Of a stretch of DNA of 64,000 nucleotides, positions 44,213 to 53,100 are shown in pieces (position 1 is the stretch's first letter; each line of letters opens with the position of its first letter). Below the pieces are notes generated by a model. It ran no database searches. It was not told the origin of the DNA and saw nothing but the letters and a program-made list of their open reading frames with translations. A program made the translations under genes and the position numbers. The stretch comes from Pontibacter mangrovi (GTDB lineage: Bacteria; Bacteroidota; Bacteroidia; Cytophagales; Hymenobacteraceae): contig NZ_VFRQ01000013.1 of assembly GCF_006385705.1 (NCBI RefSeq), positions 1 to 64,000 of the forward strand, in the 5' to 3' direction.

Positions 44213-45223
44213 TCATCTATATACCTTGCTTTCTGGCAGGATCTCGTTTTGTGAAGTCGTGCCAAGGGCAACGTCATTTAAGTTCTTTATTGTAGTAACC
44301 GCTATTTGTTGCAGGGCCTCTTTGGTAAAAAAGCCCTGGTGGGCTGTGATCAACACGTTAGGAAAGGCCATCAGGCGGGCAATCAGGTCGTCTGGCACGA
44401 TGCGCTCGGACAAGTCTCTGAAAAACAGGTTTTCCTCCTGTTCATAGACATCAATACCGAGATAACCCAGCTTCTCGCTCTTGAGTGCCTGGACTGCATC
44501 TCGGGTTTGAATCACGGCGCCCCTGCTGGTATTAATGAGCATGACGCCGTTTTTCATCATATCAAACCCCTCCTTATTAATGAGATGGTGCGTGGCAGGA
44601 GTCAAGGGGCAGTGCAATGAAATGATGTCTGATGTACGCAGGAGCTCCTCTAACGGTACATAGGTGACGCCCTGCACCTTTAGCGCAGGTGATGGTAGCG
44701 GGTCGTAAGCGATCACGGTGCAGCCGAACCCCAGCATGATGCGGCAAAAAGCGGCACCAATCTGACCTGTTCCGATCACTCCGACAGTTTTGCCATACAG
44801 GTTGAAGCCCATCATCCTCTCGAGCGAAAAATTGTGTTCCCGAACCCTGTTGTATGCTTTGTGCGTTTTCCTGTTCAGCGTCAGAATCAGGGCGACAGTA
44901 TGCTCGGCTACGGCCTGCGGGGAATAAGCAGGAACACGCAGAACTTTTACTCCCCTTTCATGGGCTGCAGCCACGTCTACATTGTTAAAGCCGGCGCAAC
45001 GGAGCACCACGGCCCTGACCCCATTGGCAGAAATTATGTTAGCCGTTTCCAGGTCAACCCTGTCATTGACAAAAATACAGACCGCTTCAAAGCCCTGTGT
45101 CAGACCTGCCGTGTGCTCATCCAGCGCCGCATCGAAATAGGTGAGTTCCAGTTGGGAACCCTCCTTATAACGGTCCAGGTACAGACGGTCATAGGACTGG
45201 GTACTGAATATGGCTACTTTCAT
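44213..45223 (-). CDS. ldhA: D-lactate dehydrogenase (LdhA type)
   Basis: The 336-residue protein matches the fermentative NAD-dependent D-lactate dehydrogenase branch of D-2-hydroxyacid dehydrogenases. The start is MKVAIFSTQSYDRLYLDRY; VLRCAGFNNVDVAAAHERGV follows. The NAD motif is VGVIGTGQIGAAFCRIMLGF, the catalytic Arg is in NTSRGAVIQT, the Glu in IDVYEQEENLFF and the His in LITAHQGFFTKEAL. It reduces pyruvate to D-lactate. It is a separate gene, not part of the catabolic locus, and differs clearly from the 2-hydroxyacid dehydrogenase at 20605-21606. Confidence 0.93.
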   Translation of the reverse strand: MKVAIFSTQSYDRLYLDRYKEGSQLELTYFDAALDEHTAGLTQGFEAVCIFVNDRVDLETANIISANGVRAVVLRCAGFNNVDVAAAHERGVKVLRVPAYSPQAVAEHTVALILTLNRKTHKAYNRVREHNFSLERMMGFNLYGKTVGVIGTGQIGAAFCRIMLGFGCTVIAYDPLPSPALKVQGVTYVPLEELLRTSDIISLHCPLTPATHHLINKEGFDMMKNGVMLINTSRGAVIQTRDAVQALKSEKLGYLGIDVYEQEENLFFRDLSERIVPDDLIARLMAFPNVLITAHQGFFTKEALQQIAVTTIKNLNDVALGTTSQNEILPESKVYR

Positions 45224-45279
45224 ACGGCATCCTCCTTTCTTTCTTTTACGGCTTAACCTCCTGAATAGCCCGATCAGGA

Positions 45280-45287
45280 CAAAGATA
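45280..45287 (-). promoter_or_regulatory. Candidate -7 element for ldhA
   Basis: TATCTTTG on the minus strand matches TAnnTTTG and lies 56 bases upstream of the start codon. No good -33 element at the right spacing was found. Confidence 0.35.
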
Positions 45288-45576
45288 CCCTCAACACCGT
45301 ACCTGGGGTATTAATACTAATACGTCCCTTGCCACTTCCGCTCATCTCCCTGCTTTTGTTCAAGCTGTTCTTTAGAAACATTACAAGGTGCTAAGCCTCA
45401 TTGCAGCTTCTTTCTTAAGTGATACTCAATCAAAGGCTTGCCGGACCAACCTTTGGCACTTAACCCACCTACTGGTTACCCGCGTAGCCTTCTGACAGGA
45501 TATACAGAAAAGTAGGTGTTGATTTATGAAAAATAACAGAAAAAAGGCTTAATTTATCGGAATGAGCGAAAAACCT

Positions 45577-45596
45577 CTTCGCCTTTAGGCAAGGGG
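45577..45596 (+). repeat. Left-end subterminal hairpin of the TnpB element
   Basis: This is the first copy of CTTCGCCTTTAGGCAAGGGG. The flanking CCT makes a slightly imperfect stem compared with the right end. Confidence 0.8.
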
Positions 45597-45686
45597 ATGT
45601 AAGCGAACACTACCACGCTCAGGTTACCACAAACTATTTTTAAAAAAAGCATACAGTTTCTATAAAAATAACGTGTCTTTGTGTAG

Positions 45687-46763
45687 ATGCTAAAGGCTTT
45701 TAAATATCGTCTCTACCCGACAGAGGAACAGGCAACGCTGCTGAACAAGCACATCGGCAGTTGTAGGTTCGTCTATAACCTCGCTTTGGAGACGAAACAA
45801 ACAGCCTACGCAGGGTTCAAAACGAACCTGACCTGCTTTGACCTCGTGAAGCAACTCCCTGAGTTGAAGAAAGAGTGTGTGTGGTTGAAGGAAGTCAACA
45901 GTCAATCTCTACAACAAGCCATCAACAACCTCGACACCGCCTTCACCAAGTTCTTCAAAGGGCAGGCTGACTTCCCGAACTTCAAGAAACGAACAGCAAG
46001 GCAGTCGTTTCAGATTCCGCAGAACGTCAGGGTGGAAGATTGCAAACTCATAATTCCAAAATTCAAGAAGGGTATTGAGGTTAAGCTACACAGACTCCTG
46101 AAAGGGACTATTAGGCAAGCCACGATTTCCAAGTCGCCAACAGGGAAGTACTTCGTGTCCATCCTGTGCGAGACAGGAGAAACAAACAAATCAAAACCTG
46201 AAATAAAAGAGAAGTCAACGGTTGGTGTGGACTTGGGTATCAAGTCCTTCCTTGTCGCCTCCAACGGAGAGACGTTTTCAAACCCCAAGTACTTGCGTAC
46301 AGCGATGTCACGCTTGAAGTTCGTGCAGCGCAGGTACAGCAAACACAAAGGTAAAAAGACAAAGCACAGGTTGGCAATACTGCACGAGAAGGTGGCTAAC
46401 CAACGCAAGGACTTCTTGCATAAGGCTTCGACCAAGCTGATTAGAGAGAACCAATCTATCGCTATCGAAGACCTTAACATCTCAGGTATGGTCAAGAACC
46501 ATAGCCTTGCACAATCCATTAGTGATGCGGGTTTGGGAATGTTCGTCACGATGCTCGAATACAAGGCTGAGTGGTACGGTGTCAATATCCTCCGCATCGG
46601 CAGGTTCGACCCATCATCCAAGACCTGCTCGATTTGTGGCGTGGTCAACAAAGACCTGACCCTGCAAGACAGAGAGTGGACTTGTGCTAACGGGCACACG
46701 CTGGACAGGGACGTGAACGCTGCTGAGAACATAAAGACTTTCGCCTTGCGAGATAAAGTTTAA
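45687..46763 (+). CDS. tnpB: TnpB, RNA-guided DNA nuclease of IS200/IS605 type
   Basis: A 358-residue protein that starts MLKAFKYRLYPTEEQATLLN, the normal TnpB/OrfB beginning. The RuvC nuclease residues are intact: Asp in TVGVDLGIKSF, Glu in IAIEDLNISGM and Asp in LDRDVNAAENI. The zinc finger has CSICG, but the second half reads CANGH rather than C-x2-C, so His may replace the fourth Cys. TnpB uses an RNA from the element's right end to cut DNA with a matching target and helps retain the element. No TnpA is present, so movement would need one in trans. Codon use looks plainer than the flanking genes. Confidence 0.95.
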   Translation: MLKAFKYRLYPTEEQATLLNKHIGSCRFVYNLALETKQTAYAGFKTNLTCFDLVKQLPELKKECVWLKEVNSQSLQQAINNLDTAFTKFFKGQADFPNFKKRTARQSFQIPQNVRVEDCKLIIPKFKKGIEVKLHRLLKGTIRQATISKSPTGKYFVSILCETGETNKSKPEIKEKSTVGVDLGIKSFLVASNGETFSNPKYLRTAMSRLKFVQRRYSKHKGKKTKHRLAILHEKVANQRKDFLHKASTKLIRENQSIAIEDLNISGMVKNHSLAQSISDAGLGMFVTMLEYKAEWYGVNILRIGRFDPSSKTCSICGVVNKDLTLQDREWTCANGHTLDRDVNAAENIKTFALRDKV

Positions 46764-46864
46764 CTGTCTGTGGGACGCAGACTGAAAAGTCGGAGCGAAC
46801 TGCCTACGTTGGTAGGAGTGCTGACCTCCGAAGCCCCTTCGCCTTTAGGCAAGGGGTAGTTCAC
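46640..46864 (+). ncRNA. Predicted omega RNA scaffold overlapping tnpB 3' end
   Basis: TnpB elements encode their guide RNA across the tnpB 3' end and the right end. After the stop codon the sequence holds several short stems (GTCTG/CAGAC at 46768-46785, CTAC/GTAG near 46804-46815, and the terminal hairpin 46834-46856). The limits are estimates. The guide would be the bases just after 46864. Confidence 0.5.
46834..46856 (+). repeat. Right-end subterminal hairpin of the TnpB element
   Basis: CCCCTT pairs with AAGGGG and GCCT with AGGC, with one bulged C and a TT loop. It shares 20 identical bases with the left end. Confidence 0.8.
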
Positions 46865-46881
46865 CCCACACGAAAATCTAT

Positions 46882-47334
46882 ATGAAAAACGTATTTGAAC
46901 CCGGAACGACAGAAGAGCTCCTCTCCCGCCTTGACAAGCTTCGCCCTGACCTAAAACCTGCCTGGGGTAAGATGAGCGCACCCCAGATGCTAGCCCATTG
47001 CAATGTGGCTTATGAAATGGTTTATGAGGACAGGCACCCAAAGCCAGGAGCCTTGAAGCGATACATCCTCCGTCTGTTTGTCAAAAACATCGTGGTTGGA
47101 GAGAAACCTTATAAGCAGGGCAGCCCCACAACCCCTGCCTTTAAAGTATCCCATGACAAAGATTTTCAAGCAGAAAAAGAGCGCCTCACCCACTACATCA
47201 GAAAGACCCAGGCACTGGGCCCTGCACATTTCGAAGGCAGGGATTCCCACTCCTTTGGTCCCCTTACTGCCCAGGAATGGAGCAATATGTTTTATAAGCA
47301 CCTTGACCATCACCTGCGCCAGTTCAGGGTATGA
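46882..47334 (+). CDS. DUF1569 domain-containing protein
   Basis: The 150-residue protein matches the DUF1569 family, a DinB-like four-helix fold. Seen features are LLSRLDKLRPDLKPAWGKMS, APQMLAHCNVAYEMVY, and the C-terminal LTAQEWSNMFYKHLDHHLRQ. The histidines in MLAHC and HLDHHLRQF are in the positions expected for a metal site of DinB-like proteins. The function is unknown. The start codon lies only 17 bp after the predicted right end of the TnpB element, so the natural promoter may have been replaced. Confidence 0.9.
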   Translation: MKNVFEPGTTEELLSRLDKLRPDLKPAWGKMSAPQMLAHCNVAYEMVYEDRHPKPGALKRYILRLFVKNIVVGEKPYKQGSPTTPAFKVSHDKDFQAEKERLTHYIRKTQALGPAHFEGRDSHSFGPLTAQEWSNMFYKHLDHHLRQFRV

Positions 47335-47946
47335 CCCATGCCCTAACTAGACCTCAGCTTAAAAATCGCTGCGACACCTTGGGGCAAAAGGCAGTACTAC
47401 TAAATAAGTCCTGGATGGAATACAAGTAGTCTCTTGTCTTCACACGCATGACCTTCGCTTAAATAATCGTTGAAAGGCTGTCAGGTATACAGACCACCGA
47501 CCTTGACAAGCATGCAGTTGTTACCAACCTTGTTGCCCTTTTGGCTGTCCCCGTGTAGGTACTAGCCCTACTGGAAATTACCGATACTTGCCGCTTTTTC
47601 CCCAAACCTATCAAGAAATTAAGCACGTGAATGTATGAAGGGTGGTTGGCATCAAAGCTGCCTATAGGATGCTTGCCAGCCTCGTCAGTGCCCCACATAA
47701 CTTGACTTGTAGCCGTTAGATCCCACCTCTAAGGGCTTTGGCAACAGGTACTGTACCCTAGATTCCCGAATAGTTATCGATGGGCAATGTCCTGGCCGCT
47801 TAAACAGGCAAAGCTGCCCTTAGGAAATTCTCCTTAGAGCAGCTTTGCAAAGAAAACATTGCACGATTGGCAGTGACGCTTAAAACAGACTGTCCTGGCT
47901 GCCCTGCGACACGGTGCCTTACGGACTACATGCGGCCTGAGGCGGC
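47335..47946. other. Intergenic region between DUF1569 gene and the T9SS-type operon
   Basis: No gene is supported. A minus-strand frame at 47459-47698 is open but unlike a protein. The hairpin at 47808-47848 is listed separately. Confidence 0.45.
47808..47848 (-). terminator. Hairpin, likely terminator of the T9SS-type operon
   Basis: GCAAAGCTGC and GCAGCTTTGC form a perfect 10-bp stem with a 21-base loop, about 100 bases beyond the OmpA-like stop codon. On the minus strand it is followed by CTGTTTAAG, a poor U tract. It may serve both directions. Confidence 0.5.
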
Positions 47947-49137
47947 TTACTCGCCAAGGCGGATTTCCACTTTCCGGTAGGCCGCCCCCTCCTCCTCCAC
48001 GACTTGGTGGTCGGTGGAAATGGCAAAATGCTTTCCGGGCAGCATCCTTTGAGCATACCAGGCCACAAAGGCGGCCCTTTTGCGGCTCACCTCTCGCCTG
48101 GCCTCCTCGGTGCCCCTGGCATCTGAAAAGCCCGTCACATGAAGCCGGGCGCCCTGGGGCTGCCTTTGCAGGAAAGCATGCAGCTCCTTGGCAGCCGCCT
48201 TGTCCAGGTACAGGCTGTTAAAGCGGTAGGGCAGCTGCAGGTCTGCCGGCCTGGCAACGGCGGCAGGCAGGGGCATGGGAGTTGGCTGGCCTTCAGCCAG
48301 GGGCGCCGGCCGGGCTTCCTCCGCTGCGGCAGGGGCGGGCGCTGTTGCCGCTTCCGCCCCACTGACGTAGGCTGTGCGGGCACCGGTGGCCTCTGCCGTG
48401 AACCACAGCTCCCGGGTGCCTTGCCGCTTGTAATAGGCATTGAAGGCCCCTTCCCGGTTCACCTTCCCCGAAAGCCTTGCCGGCACTGCCTCCGCAGGCA
48501 GGCCGTCCTGGAGCGGCACGGCGTACACATAGGCCACGTCCCCTTCCTTGCGGGAGAAATACAGGCTGTCCTGCGTCAGGAACGGGGCGAATTCGGCCTG
48601 GCGCGAATTTACGGCCTTGCCCAGGTTCCGGGGCTTGCTCCAGCGCCCTCCCTCCCATGTGCTACGGTAAAGGTCATCATAGCCCTGCGTGCGACCCAGC
48701 TCGGCTGAGATGAGCAGCGTGTTTTTGTCCGGTGTCAGGAAAAGGCCCAGGTTGCGTGAGTTATTCCGCAACCGCGGAAGCTGCTTCTCGCCTGTCTTGG
48801 TGAACCCGCCGCCGCTGTAGGCATAGAAGGCAATTACCTCGTCCCGGCGCCCCCGGCGCTGGTAGACATACACCTCGCCCGTGGCAGGGTTGTGGCCTAC
48901 CAGCATGTTCACGGTCCCGGCATTGAGCGGTGCCGCTTTCTGGGCAGACCCCGGAGCATCCTGCAGCTCGGTATATAGGAACTGGCCCTCTTTTTCCTTT
49001 TTTGTGTAGATCAGGAGACTGTCGTTGATCAGTGCCACGTCCATCAGCTCCTCACGCGTTTCCTTGATAGGAGTTTGCGCCTGCACTGAAAGCCCTCCCA
49101 TGGTGCAGACCGCTAGGGTATATATTATTTTCTTCAT
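47947..49137 (-). CDS. OmpA-like protein with PD40-type propeller
   Basis: The 396-residue protein has a signal peptide (ending SVQAQ), a central region of about residues 25-270 with propeller-like repeats (GYDDLYRSTWEGGRWSKPRN, FLTQDSLYFSRKEGDVAYVY), a low-complexity Ala/Pro linker at about 270-300, and a C-terminal OmpA-like peptidoglycan-binding domain. The last of these shows LPYRFNSLYLDKAAAKELHA, HVTGFSDARGTEEARREVSR and RKRAAF. Such proteins often accompany PorP/SprF and T9SS type B cargo. It is the last gene of a three-gene leftward operon, 11 bp after the PorP/SprF gene. It probably anchors the complex to peptidoglycan. Confidence 0.85.
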   Translation of the reverse strand: MKKIIYTLAVCTMGGLSVQAQTPIKETREELMDVALINDSLLIYTKKEKEGQFLYTELQDAPGSAQKAAPLNAGTVNMLVGHNPATGEVYVYQRRGRRDEVIAFYAYSGGGFTKTGEKQLPRLRNNSRNLGLFLTPDKNTLLISAELGRTQGYDDLYRSTWEGGRWSKPRNLGKAVNSRQAEFAPFLTQDSLYFSRKEGDVAYVYAVPLQDGLPAEAVPARLSGKVNREGAFNAYYKRQGTRELWFTAEATGARTAYVSGAEAATAPAPAAAEEARPAPLAEGQPTPMPLPAAVARPADLQLPYRFNSLYLDKAAAKELHAFLQRQPQGARLHVTGFSDARGTEEARREVSRKRAAFVAWYAQRMLPGKHFAISTDHQVVEEEGAAYRKVEIRLGE

Positions 49138-49148
49138 GTCAGTTCAGG

Positions 49149-50144
49149 TTACCAGATGTTCACGCGCTTGCTATACTTGGGGTGCTTTGCCGGCAGCAGG
49201 TTGAAGGTCAGCATGATTTCGTTTGTGCTTTTGCCGATCGCCCGGGCATCACGCGTGGGCGACTCGTACACATACCCGATCTTCACCTGCTCGAGCCTCA
49301 CGCCCGCGTTCAGCGTGTAGGCCAGGTCCTGCCGGTAGCCGCCTCCTGCCCAAAATGTGTTTTGGTATACACCCTTAGCCTGCAGCTCGGCCGTGCCCTT
49401 CACCCTGGTGTCGTACTGATAAATGCCGTTGAGCACCAGGCCCAGCTGCTCGGTGATGGGCGTACGGTAGCCTGCCTGAGCAACGTGTTTGCGCGTGTAC
49501 AGGCCCTTGAGGAAATCGTCTCCCGCAGTCAGCAGGCCGCCCTCCCCCACGTCCTGCATCGCATAGCCGACATAGTAGCGGTCGTGCGTAAGCATCAGGC
49601 CCAGGTTCAGGTCCAGCTTGCTCAGCCGGTTGCGCTGCCCCAGCACATCCTGGTACTGCGGGTCGTTCTCCTCGTCCGGGGTAAGTCTGCTGCCGTCCAG
49701 GCGCTGGGCGCCGTAAGTCAGGGCCGTGCCCCAGCGCAGGCTCAGTTTCTCGCTCAGGCGTACGCGCGCGCCATAGCTGAGCAGGAGCTGGCTTTCAGTG
49801 AAGGCGCCGAACCGGTCGCTGAGCACAGCCAGCCCGAAGGCATGCCTGGCCCCTGCCTGCCGGTCATAGGTGTCCTCCCCCTTGCCCAGAAGCACATTGT
49901 CCTGCTTCCAGGACCTCAGGTCCGCCAGGTCCAGCTCGGCTGAGGCGAAGATCGTCTTGGGGGCGTCTTCAAAGCCCGTCCACTGGTTGCGGTAAAACGT
50001 CTTCAGCATCGATCCCTCGTAGCCCGTCAGGGCCGGGTTGTAGTACTGCTGAAACAGCGAGAAATTGGCGATGTGCTTTCTCGTCTGGGCCTGGGCACCC
50101 CAGGCTGACAGGAAAGCGGCAATTGCAATGATATACTTTTTCAT
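49149..50144 (-). CDS. PorP/SprF family type IX secretion-associated outer-membrane protein
   Basis: The 331-residue protein starts with a signal peptide (IAAFLSAWGAQAQT) followed by the family start FSLFQQYYNPALTGYEGS and YRNQWTGFEDAPKTIFASAE. The remainder is an outer-membrane barrel (LSLRWGTALTYGAQRLD, DRYYVGYAMQDVGEGG, YTLNAGVRLEQVKIGYVYES). PorP/SprF proteins help deliver or anchor T9SS cargo with type B C-terminal domains. The gene sits 5 bp after the gene for exactly such a cargo protein, which supports a dedicated partner role. Confidence 0.94.
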   Translation of the reverse strand: MKKYIIAIAAFLSAWGAQAQTRKHIANFSLFQQYYNPALTGYEGSMLKTFYRNQWTGFEDAPKTIFASAELDLADLRSWKQDNVLLGKGEDTYDRQAGARHAFGLAVLSDRFGAFTESQLLLSYGARVRLSEKLSLRWGTALTYGAQRLDGSRLTPDEENDPQYQDVLGQRNRLSKLDLNLGLMLTHDRYYVGYAMQDVGEGGLLTAGDDFLKGLYTRKHVAQAGYRTPITEQLGLVLNGIYQYDTRVKGTAELQAKGVYQNTFWAGGGYRQDLAYTLNAGVRLEQVKIGYVYESPTRDARAIGKSTNEIMLTFNLLPAKHPKYSKRVNIW

Positions 50145-50149
50145 GTTAA

Positions 50150-53100
50150 TTACTTCTTAAGAATTGTCACGACGCCCTTCTTCACCAGGTTGATGTCGCC
50201 CACCTGTACGATAAATAAAAAGGCCCCTTTGCGCACCTGTCCGTTGGCATCCTTTCCGTTCCAGCCCTCTTCGGGGTTGGTGGTGTGGAACAGGCGCACG
50301 CCCGAGCGGTCAAACACCTCGATCTCGACCTGGTTATAGAACCGCAGCTCGGGAATAAACCACGTGTCGTTGATGCCGTCGCCGTCCGGCGAGAAGGCGT
50401 TTACGATCTTGAGCTCATCCTGCGGCTTGGCGTAAAGCCTCTTGCTGAGCGTAAAGCTCTTTTCGATCGTGTTCTCGTATGGGTCGGTGCTGCGGACCCT
50501 GATCGATAGCTGCGTGATACCTGACAGGCCCTTGTTTGACTTCAGGTACAGCTCCTCGCCTCTGAGCTCGAACAACCCGTTGTCCTCGCTGCCTTCACCC
50601 TCCACCAGCGCATAGCTGAACGTATCATCATCTGCATCGGTGGTGGTGAAGCTGCCGATCGCCTCCGCCGCGGTCGCCTCGGGCTTAAAGGAAGCAGTGC
50701 TGAAGGATAGGGCTGTAGGCACTTTATTCGGCTGTACCTCGACGGTTATTCCCGCCGTGCGGCTGCTCAAGTTGGTGGTCATCGGGGCAAGGACGAGCTC
50801 ACCGGTCAATGCGTAGGCACCGGCCACCAGGCCGTTATAGTCGCCCTGGCTCCAGGTAACAGGCAGTTCCTCTTTTTCGCCCGTGGCATAGGTTACCGCC
50901 ACTTTTGCCGGCAGCGGAACGTTGGCATACGTGGTTCTGATCGGAACTTTAACAAGCGCCGGGGCGGTCACGGCCACGATATCGCGCGTGATTTTGACTA
51001 CCTGTGCCCTTGCGTCTGCGCCCCTGTTACCGGCAGGATCCACCAGGTAGAGCGTAACATTCAGGGTACCGTCGTTCAGGCCGCTCAGGTCGAGCGCCCG
51101 CAGCTCAAAGCTCGCCTCGCTAACCTGCGCTGTTCCCGTTACCGGGGTGCCGCCGTTTTCGCTGGAGATGGCATAAGTGTAGCTTGTTCCAACCTCGGCA
51201 CCTGTTATGCTCAGGTCGGTGGCTGTTACGTTGGTGATATCCACGCGGCTTGTGTGGAAGCTAACCGCATACCCCGCTGGGGCCGTCGCGTCGTAGCGTC
51301 TGCGTAGTGCTTCAGAGGCCTGGCTCGGGTTGGTCGCCTCGTCACGGGCCACACCGGCAGCCAGCGCTACCCCTACCTCCCCGTCAGCGGCAGGCGTGAC
51401 AAGCACTGTATAGGTCTGCCCGTCCACTTTTATAAATTCGGAGGCCGCGCCGTTCGTAACTGTGATATCTCCCAGCTCGAACCCGAGCACTTCCTCGCTG
51501 AAGCTGAAAGTAGCCGTGAACGGAGCGTTAGTCGGATCTGCTGCCGTGGTGGCCACCGTTACCGTTGGCTTGGTAGCATCATACAGGCGTGATAAGACAG
51601 CGGAAGCCTCATTGCCATTGGCTGCAGCATCAAACGCTGCCCCGGCAGCAACAGCGACTTGCACTGCGCCGTCTTCAGCAGGCGTGATCACAGCCGTGTA
51701 CTCTTGTCCATTCGCGCTCTCCAAATAGGCAGCCGCACCGTTTGTCACAACGATATCGGCAAGCGTGAATCCTGTTACCGGCTCAGAAAAACCGAAGGTC
51801 ATGGTAAATGGCGCATTTACATGCTCTGCTGCAATTGCGTGTAGCGCTATGCCTGGTTTGGTAAGGTCATAGACAGCCGTTACCTCATTAGAGGCAGCGT
51901 TGCCATTTAAAGCAGGGTCTACCGCTTTATCGGCGGCTATGCTTACTTTCACTACCCCTTCTGCGGCAGGTGAGATGAACGCAGTATAAACCTCGCCGCT
52001 CACCTTAGTAAAGGCTGACGCTACTCCGTTCTCAACCCTAATGTCTTCAACTGCAAACCCGTCAACGCCTTCGCTGAAGGTGAAGGTAACGCCAAAGGCA
52101 GCATTGGTAGCAGCCGATACCTCGCTAGAGACAGCCACTCTCGGACGGGTAGCGTCGTAAGTGATTTGGCTAGCCAGCAGGGCGATGTTACCGGCAGCGT
52201 CTTTGAGCTCGGCCTGCACGGTTTTAGCACCTTCCCCACTGCTCAGCGTCCATGCCTTGGTGGCGGATACCGGCTCCCATGCACCCGGCGTGCCGCCGCT
52301 GTTAAAGATGCGCATCTCCGTAACGCCTGTGCCGCCCGCGTCGGCGGCCGTGATCTGCAGGGTTACTGCTAGCGTGTTTGTGAAGCCGCCCCCGTTGTTG
52401 ATGGCCAGCGCACCGGTTGGGCTGGTCTTGTCTATTTCAAAGGTAACGGTAGTGGTATTGGTGGCCGCATCCCTCACAGTCAAAGTATACGCCCCTTCTT
52501 CACGCACCACCGTTCCCTTCGTAAAGGACACACCGTTCAAGGTTGCTGTGCCCTCGTCAAAGCCGATGGTTCTGTCTGTGTTATAGGTTCCCCTGTCCGC
52601 TACACCGTTTACTACAGGGTTTGTCCTGTCGATCGTGAAGCTTAGGGTGGTGGCATTGGCGGCGGCATCGGTCACGACCAGCGTGTAAGCGCCCTCTGCG
52701 CTTAGCATAGTGCCGCTTGCAAAGGCGCTGCCGTTTAGTTGGGCCGTGCCCTCGTTAAAGCCGATAGTCACCGTGCTGTTGTAGAAGCCCTTGTCCATGA
52801 CACCGGTCACGAGCGGCTTGTCTTTGTCAACCACGTACTTTTCACTGCCGGTAAACGGAAGGTTCTCCACCTCTAGCGACAGGCCTGCATCGTTATTAAA
52901 GCTAAGGCTTAGCTCGCCACTAACCGTGCCCGTGTGAAGTGTTACCAGGTAGGTAGTGCTGTTTACCGGGGTCACGCCCGTTATATTAGCCCCGCTCACG
53001 CCGGAAGCGGTCAGCGAGAAGTTGCCGGCGCTCACGCCTGAGACAGGCTGATCAAACACCACGCTGAAGTTCACGGCAGCGGCATTGGTTGGGGAAGCAG

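Larger units (their letters stand above)
45519..46864 (+). mobile_element. TnpB-only IS200/IS605-type element
   Basis: The element carries tnpB but no tnpA. The same 20-base sequence CTTCGCCTTTAGGCAAGGGG appears near both ends in the same orientation, at 45577-45596 and 46837-46856. At the right end it forms a hairpin (CCCCTT, bulged C, GCCT, loop TT, AGGC, AAGGGG). Same-orientation subterminal hairpins are characteristic of IS200/IS605 ends. The outer limits are uncertain: the right end is placed after TTCAC at 46864 and the left limit at a TTGAT (45519-45523), one possible target-adjacent motif. Confidence 0.75.

Noticed and set aside
45225..45686. A TnpA gene or a relic of one beside TnpB
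   Set aside because: No frame upstream of tnpB has the TnpA HUH or catalytic tyrosine pattern, so the element is treated as TnpB-only.
47459..47698. 79-codon minus-strand frame after the DUF1569 gene
   Set aside because: Ser/Thr/Arg-rich chance composition, with no start signal or partner.
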